Assembly (NCBI GenBank): GCA_035079385.1
Contig: JAVHKY010000034.1
Location: 6,386,001-6,450,000, forward strand
DNA from: Aspidiotus rigidus
Lineage: Eukaryota > Arthropoda > Insecta > Hemiptera > Diaspididae
Reading direction: 5' to 3'
Length of the DNA stretch: 64,000 bases
This document shows, in pieces, positions 20,894 through 31,430 of the stretch. A program made the position numbers and the translations under genes. Numbering within the stretch: the first letter of the stretch is position 1; each line of letters begins with the position of its first letter. The notes under the pieces are model-generated. The model saw nothing but the letters and a program-made list of their open reading frames with translations. It made no database searches and had not been told where the DNA came from.

Positions 20894-21184
20894 TCCAAAA
20901 TGCGTACTTCAAGTGAGAACGTTTATGTATCGGGATGGAATGATAGTATTGGACGCAATATAGACATGTGCATGGACTGCGCTGCTACTGGTTCAGTTAT
21001 CAAGACACAATTGGTCAAAGACATCCCAGGCTTATCCATTAATTGGAGAGAAAAGTACCGCCTCAGGACTGCCATGGGTGAACAAGCTTGGACCAAGGGC
21101 ACTGTTGAGCTATCTATCAAGATTTACTCAATGGTAATAACTGGAAAATTCATAAAACACCTGGCCAGAGTGAATGGTATCAAT
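20894..21184 (+). pseudogene. Gypsy-type aspartic protease fragment
   Basis: In the same frame as gag, the sequence reads NIDMCMDCAATGSVIKTQLV, at the position and context of the retropepsin D-[ST]-G-A-T loop. Here the loop is DCAAT, so the Thr/Ser and Gly next to the catalytic Asp are changed. It continues through LRTAMGEQAWTKGTVELSIK to about VNGINVDVE. There the frame passes without interruption into PLE sequence. RT, RNase H and integrase of this element are absent. Confidence 0.6.
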
Positions 21185-21754
21185 GTTGATGTTGAGGCGA
21201 TGGGTCGGAGGAAAATCACGAGGAAAAGCCTTGATTCCACCACCTCCCTCCCCCGAGACATGACCCGTGATCGGAGATTGCTATGGATCAGTCTCCCTTT
21301 TCTAGGGAGGTTCTCTACCGGAGTGGGTGGGGCGCTTCGCCCATTCGGTTTCGGACCTGCCTATTACAACCCCACTACCGTCAAAGGGTTGTTCGTTAAG
21401 TTGAAGGACCGTACATCTGCGGATGAAAGGAGTGGTATTTATAAATTGGAATGCAGGGATTGTAGAGGTTTTCATATTGGTGAAACCGACCGCCAGATGA
21501 AGGTGAGATTATACGAACACCTGAAGGCCTGGAAAAAGGGACGTTTAGGAGAATGAGCATTTGCCGATCACTTGATCAACAGCAGTCATAGCTTCCGTGA
21601 GGGATCCACAAACTTTAAACGGATTGCCCTCGAGCACATAGAAATAATTTGTCATCTCAATACTGATGATATTACAGTGCTAAACACGTACATTCCGGAA
21701 GATGGCTTGATTGAACTCGTCTATGACTCACGTTATGAACCCTCGTTTGATTAA
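21185..21754 (+). pseudogene. PLE linker and GIY-YIG endonuclease, 5'-truncated
   Basis: After the junction the frame reads LWISLPFLGRFSTGVGGALR, PFGFGPAYYNPTTVKGLFVK, then SGIYKLECRDC and FHIGETDRQMKVRLYEHL. This is the PLE linker with the GIY-YIG nuclease core. The GIY strand is intact, the YIG strand is HIG, the Arg (TDR) and the CxxC/His zinc-ligand pattern are kept. A TGA at 21554 interrupts it; the frame resumes to the TAA at 21754 with DHLINSSHSFREGS and ALEHIEIICHLNTDDITVLN. In PLEs this nuclease nicks target DNA. Here the RT is missing and the fragment is fused to a gypsy protease. Confidence 0.85.
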
Positions 21755-22135
21755 GCAAAGGCCATTAGAGCTGATTGACCTTTACGGAAACCATATTGTG
21801 TATTACTTAATATTTCGTTGGAACCAAGGAACCAGGAGAGTCTATTATTGATAATTTTTTCGAGAACTTTCCTAAAAGTGCTTAGTAATGATGCGGGTCG
21901 GTAGGATAGATGGTGTGAAGGGTCTTTGAAAGGTTTTAGGATTGGGAAGATTAGGGTTGATTTCCAGTTATTGGGGAAGGAGGTGGAGAAAAAAATTCGG
22001 TTTAGGAGTGGGGTAAGGTGTGAGATAGCATTTGGATGAAGTTTGTGTAGCATAGCGGGCCTAATTTGGTCGAGACCGGAAGCTGATTTTTTGCAGCAGA
22101 GGGAGATGGTGTGAGTGGCTTCTTGTTTGCACTTA
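21755..22135 (-). pseudogene. Non-LTR reverse transcriptase fragment (I/Jockey-type)
   Basis: The minus strand reads LDQIRPAMLHKLHPNAISHL, SFPNNWKSTLIFPILKPFKD, LSYRPASLLSTFRKVLEKII and SNTQYGFRKGQSALMA. These are RT motifs 1, 2 and 2a of non-LTR elements (IPxxWK...PI.KPGKDP..YRPISLL...KxLEK). Catalytic motif FADD is not included. It abuts the 3' end of the PLE fragment and points the other way. Confidence 0.85.
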
Positions 22136-24499
22136 TTCGATTAGCAAAACCATAAAGATTTCAAGAATTTAGGAGAACGTACGACCACGTCTTTGGTTTC
22201 CAAGTTTCTTTTTTGCGACAAAAATTAATTCAGTTCATTGCGATTTGAGGATGTACAATATTTTGTACAGGTCCCAAATTTAGTCAGTCTTCATTATCTC
22301 CGAATCGAACGACATATGGTATTGAAATTTTCGAATGACGAGCACTTGAAAACACCTGCCAGTTGCCACAAGTCGATATAGTCGGCTTTTGTTGTCCACG
22401 TGTTCACTATATCACCCACCGCTTGCAAATGAAACCGAACTGATGAATGCGAGAATACTCGCCCCTAGCTGACTGCAACGTTGAATTATGGTATACATGT
22501 TTGACGTTCGCCAATTGTGTACGCTGTGAGCTAAAACAAGGTCATTCATTTAACTATTCCATTAGGCGTTTTACGATGATAATACAATGAACATTCCATC
22601 ATCGTGACCGTTTCGTATTGTACTACTGCTTTGGGATACCCGTACTCATCCTCATATTATTCGGTACTGTGCGAGAAACGACGAGACTAAATCAATCGGT
22701 ACTCGTAGTAAGTACGTGAATTTGAATTTTTAATGAAATTTCGTGTTAAGATATATATAGAAATAAAAGAAGAAAATAGCGCTCAATTTTCACACGGATG
22801 TATCCCTTGACAATTTCTCTCTTGTTCGCTAAACGGAGTTACTAACGAGCGTCGGTGTTTTTTTTTTTTTCTGAAATAAATTAAAATGTTTCGGTTTTCT
22901 ATGAACGCGGAAGGAAACTCGTACGCATTCGAAAAAAAAAAGTAAGACGAAACACTTGTGAAAGAGTGCACTACAACGAACTATCCAGTTTTGTTTGAAT
23001 TTAAAATCACTTCATCGTCATACTCCTTGCAGTGTATTTCCCCAGCAGGTATACGAGAAGCTCGACGAGGACTCTTTTTTTTTTCTAGTCTTCTCTGATT
23101 TTATTTGAAGTACCGCAAAAAAAAGCAAACATTTAACGAGCAATTCGAGTAGAAAAATAATTTAGTTAGTTCTAAAAAGACTAAGGATGCCGGTATACTA
23201 TAGTTGAGGTACAAGTAAATAGCACAAACAGAGACAAACAGAAATTATGCAAATTACTCGTACGAGGTACAAAATAGCCGTTGGTGCATCTTTCCCGGGT
23301 ACGACGAAGTACAAACTTCTGCAGTATAAAACGACGTCGGCCTGTTTGACAAAATGAAACCAATAACGACGACTTGCAGTTACTGTGGTTAGTCAATTAA
23401 TGTCCGGACGGTGCTTCAAAAAGCGTTATTGCCGAGGCCGGCCGACCTCCTCGCGATCAACTTTCTACCCTACAAAAAACACACGCAAATTTATTCATTA
23501 TCACGCCCTATCTCTTCCATTTTATTAAGTACGATGTTGTGTGAAGAGATTAAATATGCAGTAATTTCTCGGTAATTCATTTGGAAATTAGTTCGGCTTC
23601 GAAAAGTCCTTATAACTGCGGTGAATTTTGTTACAAAATCGATTTAGAAAAACACATACCTATTTTGCTAAAAGGACCTTCAAAGGACTCAGTTTAGCGT
23701 GTTTCTAAATGGACAAATTTTTATTGAAACTTTGCGTACGCCGTTTAACACGACAATTTATGGTCTAGCTTAAGAAGTAACAGGCGGGTCAAATCCTTTT
23801 CCACAACTATCGCATAAGTCTCGTGACCCGTGAAAATTTCGTCGAAATTAAGAGTAAATGGGTATAAGGCGTGAGAAAGGACGGTATGAAAAAGTTTTGA
23901 GTCTGTAGTAGCATAATAAAATAGGTACAACTAAATATTTTTGTGCATTCATTACCTTCTGTACTCGTAGGATTCTTAGAGGACCTGACTTTGTTTCATA
24001 ATAATTAATGTTTGTGATAATGATAATGAGATTTCTTCTATCGTGGGGTTGCGGATAAAAATTTACCAACCAATGAACTTTTTTTCCGTTATTAATGATC
24101 GGCTTTGTCATTTTCCCATTGCTAGAATGTTTGTGTGCAACCTAACAATTTCAGCATCTCATTTGAGGGCAAGTCAAGGCTTATATTTATTGATATGCGT
24201 CTGAGTGAAACATATAAGATTCAATTAATTTGTCTCTGGAATTATTTTCTTTTTTTTTTCAAGGAGGAACTCACTATTTGTTTTTTTTGGCGGAGTGGCC
24301 TCGAAAAACTCGTGTCCACGTCCGACCTTCCTGACATATCATCAATGACCTTGACTTGCTTCAAGTACTTGAGAACGCTTTGAGCAGCACCGATCCTATA
24401 CTTGAAAGAAATTCGAACGACGAACTTCACGAAGACTGGATTTGAAAAAGGACAGCTTTGTTGACGATATTAAACGAGGAACGTAGGGAACCTGTTTCA
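22136..24499. other. Unrecognised, unique-looking sequence
   Basis: CpG-containing, AT-rich DNA. Frames at 22783-22971, 23181-23396, 23745-24111 and 24135-24430 are short, often antisense to each other, and show no family motif. A pyrimidine run ending CAAG near 24260 resembles a splice acceptor, but what follows is not convincingly coding. Likely intron or intergenic. Confidence 0.45.
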
Positions 24500-24963
24500 T
24501 GAGTCTGAGAATTCAAAGAAGTCTAGACCTAGTATAAAGGAGATTTCGACCCACTAAACCTAGTGTAAAATAGGACGTCATCAGTGACCTTGACCGATTT
24601 GACGGGCATTCGAAATATTTAGCTCGAGAGTCAAAATTTTAACAAAGAAATCCCCCTACCATCATATTTTTGAAAATCTCCTCCTATCATACTCAGCTCG
24701 AGAGTCGAAATTTTTTCAAGTCCCCCTCCTGTCATATACAGCTCGAGAGTCAAAAGTTTTAGCGGGGAACCCGCCATTCCTTTTGTTCGGGGTACTTTCA
24801 GGAAATTTTCGTCCGCTACCGCGAGCGGCCCGAGGTTGATGACGTCATGGAGAGGGGGGGGGGGACTTGGAAAAATTTCAACTTCCGAGCTATACTATGA
24901 TAGGACGGGGACTTGAAAATAGGACGTCATCGGTGACCTGGACCTATTTTAGGGACTTCAAAA
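24500..24963. repeat. Dispersed modules and degenerate satellite, part 1
   Basis: GACGTCATCAGTGACCTTGA at 24574 and a variant near 24929 are inverted forms of the nuclear-receptor/CRE module. Units of CATATACAGCTCGAGAGTCA type with TTTTCAAGTCCCCCTCC are reverse complements of the 45-bp satellite monomer. An AGCGGGGAACCCGCC..CCTTTTGTT module at about 24766 recurs at 43012 and 45052. Confidence 0.65.
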
Positions 24964-25539
24964 TATACCGGGTGGACCAGAAAGATGTTACCAGCTAAAT
25001 GGGAGTTTACACTAGATCTATTCTAGCGTAAAAACACGAAACGTTAGACGTGTACTTCAAATCTACAAAATTTGTATTTCAAGTTTATCTTCAATTTGCG
25101 CCCCTACTCAACTTTGTACGACTTTTTTGACCCGAGTTATGGATCCAAATGCGCCAAAAATTGACCAATTTGCCAAGATTTCCGAAATAAAAAATTGAAA
25201 ATTCCCCCACTTATAAGCTTTATAGGGTTATTTACATATTTTTTTTTTTTCAGAATCAGCGTTAAATTTCACTTTCAAATCAAGGGAAATATGGAACTTC
25301 AAGAGATATTCAATTTTTGAGAATTTTGGCAAGTTGGTCAATTTTTGGCACACTTTGGTCCATAACTCGACTCAGGAAAGTCGTAGAAAGTTGAGTGGGG
25401 ACGCAAATCAAGATAAAATTGAGATACAAATTTTGTGTAGATTTAAAGTATACGTCTAATGTTTCGCGTTTTTGCGCTGGAGTGAATTTAGCGCAAACTT
25501 TCATTTAACTGGTAACATCTTTCTGGTCCACCCGGTATA
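24964..25539. mobile_element. Near-palindromic MITE with 31-bp perfect ends, TA-flanked
   Basis: The 31 bases from 24964 (TATACCGGGTGGACCAGAAA...) are exactly complementary to 25509-25539, and similarity between the arms continues inward for over 200 bases on each side. TATACCGGGTG ends with a TA duplication suggest a Tc1/mariner-related nonautonomous element. There is no transposase frame. The 64-aa minus frame at 25310-25504 is within one arm. The element lies inside a field of decayed satellite, which continues on both sides. Confidence 0.85.
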
Positions 25540-27330
25540 GCTCGGAGGTCGAAATTTTTCCAAGTTTTTTGTCATAAAGCACACGGCGCATGGCGATTTT
25601 CTCAAATACCCCCCATAAAACAGGTTCCCTGTTAAAATTTTGACTGTCGAGCTATATATGATATGAGAGGGACTATGAAAAACGACGGCTTCCTTGAAAT
25701 TGCAGCGCGTTATTGTTGTAATTTCATCATTTTCGGGACTTGGGAAAACTTTAGGCTCTAAGCTTTATATGATAGGAGGTGGACTTGAAAAAATTCTCGG
25801 GACATTTCAAGTTTTTGGTTGGACGGCTCACAGCAAACTTTTCGAAAACGCTACTCCCCATAGAACAGGTTTCCTGTTAAAATTCCAAACTCCAAGCTAT
25901 ATGTGATTCGACCATGAGGTCCGGCTGGACGGACGGCGGACATATTTCCTCAACACCCCCCGTTAAAGCAGGTTCCCTATTAAAATTCTCAGAAAACGTG
26001 CAGGACCCAAGCAGGACCCAAGTCGAAATTTTCCTCAGTTCTATTCCCTTCATCTCAGAAGTCAAATTCTTTTACAGTCATATACAGCTCGAGAGTCGAC
26101 CTCTTTCAAAGTTTTGTCTTATTATATACCTATATAGACGGATGGAGATTTTCTCGAGTTCCCTTCTTCATCATTATATAAAGCTTGAGGGTCAGTATTT
26201 CAAGTTCCACTCCTATGTACGTCCCTTTCCTTCCATGAGAAGGTCGGAAGTCAAAATTCTTTCAAGTCTCACATCAGATACATCAGCTCGAGAGTGGAAA
26301 TTCTTATTTTTGAAGTGTCCCTCCTATCATATACAGCTCGAGAATCCTAATTTTACCAAGGCCCTCTACTACCATTCGAAGGCGCTGAAATTTTACCATA
26401 TAGCCTATAGCTCGTTAGTCGAATTTTACCAAGTTTCCCCCCTCACGCCCCCTCCCAATCATATACAGCTCGAGAGTCAAAATTATTCCAAGTCTCTTTC
26501 GTATTATCCATAGCTTCAGGGACGAAATTTTTCCCGAGAATTTTTCCAAGTTCCTCTCCTATCATATGAAGCTTGGAGCCTGAAGTTTTTCCAAGTCCCA
26601 AAAATGATGACGTGACAATTTGAACGCGCTGCGATTTCAAGGAAGTCGTCGGTTTTCCAAGTCCCCTTCCTGTCATACATAGGTCAGAAACTGAATCTTT
26701 TCTAAACTCCTATCGTATATAGCTGGAGAGTCGACATTTTTTCAAGTCCCCCTCCTCGAGAGGAGAAATTTTTGTAAGTCACCCTCCTGTCATATAATTA
26801 TAGCTCGAGAGTGGAAATTCTTCCAAGTCCCCCACTTATCATATAATGCTTGGGGGCTAAAATTTGTTTAAGTCTCGCCCCCCCACCCACCAATCATATA
26901 TAGCTCAGAAGATGAAACTTTTCTAAGCTCTTATCATATACAGCTGGAGAGTCGAAATTTTTCCAAGTCCCACTCCTCTCATATATAGCCCGAGAGAGGA
27001 AATTTTTTCAAGTTCCCCTCCTTTCATATATAGCTCGAGACTTGAAATTTTTCCAAGCCCCTCCCCCTTATCATATATAGCTCAGAAGCTGAAACTTTTC
27101 TAAGCTCTTATCATATATAGCTCGAGAGAGGAAATTTCTCCAAGTCCTCCTGTCATATATATAGCTCGAGAGTGGAAATTGTTCCAAGTCCCCCCCCCCC
27201 TCCTATCATATATAGATCAAAAACTGAAACCTTCCCGAGTCCCCCACCTGTCATATAAGGCTTAGGGGTTGAAAATTTTCCAAGTCTCGCAAAATAATGA
27301 CGTCACAATTTGAATGCGCTCCCGTTCGTT
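25540..27330 (-). repeat. Degenerate field of the 45-bp satellite family
   Basis: TCATATATAGCTCGAGAGT with AAATTTTTCCAAGTCCCC occurs many times with irregular spacing, always as the reverse complement of the monomer in the array at 62622-63790. AACAGGTTCCCTG modules at 25622, 25865 and 25969 and an ATGACGTCAC module near 27298 are interspersed. Frames such as 25914-26513 (199 aa) and 26443-26676 are translations of this repeat. The irregular spacing suggests an old array broken by indels. Confidence 0.75.
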
Positions 27331-29575
27331 TCCTGTAAATACCCCCTCAACAAAAGAGATAGCGGGTTCGCCGCTAAAAAGAGAGTCAAGATTAACTCTG
27401 AGTCAGTCCGCAAATGTAGGCTCCGTCAGAACCTTTTTTTGAGTCGACTGAATTTTGACATATTTGCTCGTCGATAAGTAGTCAAATTCCCTCCCACTTC
27501 CCATACTTACTAGAATTGCTTACCATTCGTTCGTTTACTCCTAAGAAAAGTCACATCCTTGGAGAAGTACTTCATAATTTGGGATCTGAGCTAACAAGGA
27601 GTCGTGTTATCCCCAAGTAATTTCGAAGCTTTCTTAATAATGCCATACCTTATGAGTGCGAGGCGAGGATCAATTGAGTCGATAGACCAGAACTTTTAAT
27701 ACTTAGTTGATTCTGTATGAATGCACATTTCCGCCCTCGAACCATCATGAATGCTGAACTTGAAAAGTCAACGAGGTAAAAAGAATTGTAAAAGATTACC
27801 GGGTTTCTTATAATGGAAAACGAAATGAAGAAGCCAACAAAGTTCGTTAATTGCGCTACTTCCCGAACGAGTATCGTTCGTCTGAAAAGTTTGAAGAATA
27901 GGTAAAAGAGGTAAGATCGACCGAAGAATGTATCGTTAATAAGAGTCGCGTTAGCTATTGAAATAATTTGTTTGCCAGGAGACTGACTCAGATTATGAAG
28001 TAGTTCGGTATTGTGAATAGTAGTTACTTAATGACTCGAGCTGGCGGAGATATACTCGTCGTAGAAGACTTCGAGTCGTCTCCGTTCATTAATTTAATAA
28101 TATCCTCGACTTCTACCATAGTTGGGTGTACTTTCCCTACATTCGGGAAGCCTACTATTACGCTGCGATAAAACAATATTTTCTGACGGGCGCAGAAAAT
28201 TCGCGAATATCTGAAATTCGATTTTCAAAATCCACTCTCTTCCTTCACGAACAACATGCGGCATTTATGGGACTGCAATTCGATACCGTTATTTCAAAAC
28301 ACATTTTATTATAAGCCATTATCTAATACAGGGCACTAAATTACACGAGACAACGTCGAGTTCAGCATCCTTTTGGAAAGCTCTACACAACGTTATCGTG
28401 TACAGTGCAGTGTACCGTATATACAGTATACAACAGTACAAATGAGCGCAAAGTTTCATTTCAGGAGGGAAGCGGGAGAAAAAAAAATTAGTCATTCGTA
28501 GAACTCGCTAGCTCGTGTTCGAACTTTATTAAAGTCGAAAAAGTTTACAGTGTTTCTTTCATGAAGTCCTTCTTGTAAATCATTTTTATTGCACGTCTTC
28601 TAATTGTGTGCATGCGTGTCATCGTTGGGTGGCGTTGCAATTTTTCATACTTTCCAAATGTGTACGGGTGCAAGACTGTTTCAAAATAAATCGTAAACTG
28701 TTTTCGAAAAAGAGAATCATTTCATCCGTCAGCCTGCAGCCCGACCATAAATATTGTACCTAAAAGTTTTCTCTGTTGAATCGTACAGGAATGTCATTTT
28801 TATTGTACAATAAAGACTCCGTGTAAATATGTGTTAATGTGCGGGTACGATGTAATCACAATTTTTATAATAAGGCCGAATGCGCGAACCATATATTATG
28901 CAATAAAATAAATACGGTTATGCGAGGCTGAGCGTACATTTGAACTGCTATTATTTTCGTGTTTTTGTTGAAGGATATATAAACTTTACGTTTATCATTA
29001 AAATGAAGTCCAACGTGGAGGATGCTCTATAGCGCGGAAGATATCAAAACTGCTAATAAAATGGACGAAATCCATAAAAACATGTTATTAAGTAGACGCG
29101 GGCTGTAAATAAGCCGACTACGTTTGTATAAACTTTTAATAGAAACAATATGGTCGAAAAGAGAAACAATGTCTGTGGATGAGTACGAGCATAATAATTC
29201 TTGATTTCGGGTACTTACGTCCATAACTCCTTGCTTTGTTCTACCTATACGTTCGAAATTCTTATTTTATTTCACCCGGCGGTTCTTATAATTCGAATCG
29301 TTCAAAACTATACAGCCGTGACCTTGAAATTGGAGATTACGAAGTTTTTATGGACGCTGGCACTCGTAGAGGCCATTGTTCAATCACGAAATAGAGTTCT
29401 CGTTCTGTAAGATTCATTTTAGAATTTAAAATCATTGCTTGTCAGAAAGGGGAAACTAATGAAATTCTTGAAGTATCATCCAGAAAGTTGAATTAAAGTT
29501 TCGATAGAAAGTGTAATTATGGGAAACGGATTTCAATTCTACTCGTCATAACTATGAATAAACCATTCTCGTAAA
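27331..29575. other. Unrecognised, unique-looking sequence
   Basis: The first 60 bases contain an inverted AGCGGG module remnant. After that I see no repeat and no convincing gene; frames of 62-69 aa at 28126, 29027 and 29201 lack motifs. Plausibly intron or intergenic. Confidence 0.45.
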
Positions 29576-29799
29576 TCAATTTAACGATACGGCAGTGGCA
29601 GTGCTGTTCGAATTTACGGCAAATAAGGTATGCAACTTCTCGGTCATCTTTCCACGCGTACCGGAGTCCGTGTATTCGAAGACTGACTGTTGAACATCTT
29701 CCGATGAGCTTCTGCTCAAAGACGGTATCAAAAGACGTCTCTTCAGACAGCCAGTAAGTGACGCGATAGGTGTTTCAGGGTGAGGTGTTACAAGACGTC
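29576..29799 (-). CDS. Candidate 3'-terminal exon of an unrecognised gene
   Basis: Minus strand: TATTTCCATAG at 29810-29800 could be a splice acceptor (phase 1). The following 74 codons are open to a TGA at 29578-29576. The peptide includes PHPETPIASLTGCLKRRLLI, SLSRSSSEDVQQSVFEYTDS and KLHTLFAVNSNSTATAVSLN. Composition is richer in G+C than its surroundings and the Ser/Thr-rich, charged content looks protein-like. It resembles no family I can name. An R1-type remnant on the same strand ends upstream of it. The polypyrimidine tract is weak, so this remains a candidate. Confidence 0.35.
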
Positions 29800-29951
29800 C
29801 TATGGAAATACGCTTATTTTTTATTACGTACGTATTAGAAATTAAATACACACCGCAAAAAGGAGGACACACACATCAACACCACCACATTACACAATAT
29901 AGTAGATCGCTGTTGGAGTTTCTTCATCTTCGTCTCTCTTCAGGGATGATT
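29800..29951 (-). mobile_element. Probable 3' UTR of the R1-type element
   Basis: Sequence between the R1-type stop codon (29954-29952) and an AATAAAAAATAAG run at about 29812-29824 on the minus strand. It contains a GTGTGTGTC run. Assigned to the element by position only. Confidence 0.35.
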
Positions 29952-31100
29952 TTAGTCCTCTTCCTCTTGAAAATCTGGAGGTGTCACGTGGTTCTGTAAT
30001 TGCCTATTCCAGTTCTGGTCCATCTTCCTCTTCATAACGGTGACCGCAAATGCAGACACCTGGTTCCATGCTTCTTCGGAACCTAGCATGGTGGATACCA
30101 GGCTACTCGGGTCAAGAGCTTCATCTACCCCGATTTCTTGAAGAGACCGACTAAGCTTGTATCGCTCACGCCTCCACGCCTCACACTCAAATAAGGTGTG
30201 TTGTGGTCCATCATCCCGCCCTTGTTTACAAGGCGAACACGTTGCCTGCTCACGGTACTTGTTGAAGCAGCCATGTCCGCTCAACACCTGCGTCAGGTGC
30301 AAGTTCAGCTGACCATGGTGTCGGTTCATCCACTCATCAAGGTCGCGTATTAGCACACGGGTTGTCCATGTACCCAGCTCGCTCTGGGCAGTTCTTGCTT
30401 TCCATTTTACAACCGAGGAGCACCTGGCCTCCTGCTTGGCCCGTAAAGCAGGGTCGCGATGTATTAAACAAACGATGTTTAAAACGTGTTTAAAACATGT
30501 TTAAAATAGCAAAAATCGAGAAATTTACATTGGCTCATATGAGAATGTTTTAAACGTGTTTTTTTTAAACCGTTTTTTTTGCAACCTTGCCGTAAAGCCT
30601 CTTGGTTGGTCGTCGTTGTCTTCTTTGCTTTGAACACCACCGCTCTCTCCTCAGCAAGGTGCTCGATTGGTGGTGAATGTGCTGATACACAAAGAGCCTC
30701 CGTCGAGACAATTGGGTAGGCACTAACACACCTTAGCGCAGCTCTTCGTTGGATCTTTACCATATCACTCCTTCTGTATGGTATCTTCATGAAGTCGGCC
30801 CATACTGGCGCACCATATAGGAGGGTCGACAAGTCGATGCTCATCATGATCCTTCTTCTTGCTTCTCTCGATCCTTTTAGGTTCCTCATCAGGTGGCTTA
30901 GGTATCCAACTATACCCGGCCCCCTTTTTGAATGCCATCAGGAAATGGTTCCTGAAGCTCAGCATTGAGTCAAACCAGATGCCCAGGTAATTCATTCGCT
31001 TCTTGGTTACTATTTGCACACCTTGCAGGTGAAAGCTGGGCGGACTGAACTTTCGAAGGGGCGTGAATAAAATGGCGTCCGTCTTAAGTGAAATCCTACA
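29952..31100 (-). pseudogene. R1-type non-LTR retrotransposon pol, C-terminal half
   Basis: Minus-strand frames in order: LKTDAILFTPLRKFSPPSFH and KKRMNYLGIWFDSMLSFRNH (RT thumb); then, after a frameshift near 30900, SIDLSTLLYGAPVWADFM, IQRRAALRCVSAYPIVSTEA and PIEHLAEERAVVFKAK. After a 141-bp MITE insertion come QLNLHLTQVLSGHGCFNKYR, CSPCKQG..DGPQHTLFECEAWRRERY (the terminal CCHC-like finger) and SEEAWNQVSAFAVTVMKRKM, ending DFQEEED. This order is typical of R1-clade ORF2 downstream of the RT catalytic core. The catalytic core and ORF1 are absent. It is the best preserved of three related fragments (also 745-985 and 42165-42365). Confidence 0.85.
30441..30597. mobile_element. 141-bp hAT-type MITE with 8-bp target duplication
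   Basis: CCGTAAAG at 30441-30448 is repeated exactly at 30590-30597. Between them the element starts CAGGGTCGCGA and ends TTGCAACCTTG (complement CAAGGTTGCAA), an 11-bp imperfect TIR. The inside is rich in AAACGTGTTTAAAAC. An 8-bp duplication with CA(G/A)GG ends fits the hAT superfamily. Ignoring the insert and one duplication joins the R1-type frame cleanly between EALR and AKQEARC, which confirms the insertion. Confidence 0.9.
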
Positions 31101-31114
31101 ATGATAAAGTGTCA

Positions 31115-31428
31115 AGCCTGTAGTGCCACAGGTAGGGACGACTTCAATTTTCGAAAAAATGTTGTAGAGGTGAGTAAAGCTATTCATGATGGCAGACATA
31201 TTATTATGGAGGTTCCTCTGAAGAAAGCCTTGCTTGTCCCTAATACCCCTCCTTCCCTTCTCCCTGCCTTCCCCGTCGTCCCTTACGTCTCCCTCCACCT
31301 ATTTCCTTGCGAGATAACTGGATCAATGGTTCACAAGAGTCGATCTAAACAACCCCTACTCCATAAGAACTCTAACTCATTGGTCCAGAACATCCAAGAT
31401 GCGACACCCTCTCCCCGCTCAGCCATTT
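31115..31428 (+). pseudogene. Penelope-like RT fragment, plus strand
   Basis: The plus-strand frame reads FNFRKNVVEVSKAIHDGRHI, then PLKKALLVPNTPP, parallel to EEVRSVINNCEVIIRTP and MKKALLVPNPRPP of the PLE at 18028-18779. Further on, in a shifted frame, STYFLAR and WFT continue the match. Two or more frameshifts are present. It lies between the R1-type remnant (opposite strand) and a 104-bp minisatellite. Confidence 0.75.
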
Positions 31429-31430
31429 CG

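Noticed and set aside
25914..26513. 199-aa plus-strand frame
   Set aside because: Runs through degenerate satellite units; repeated SSREST-like content comes from the monomer.
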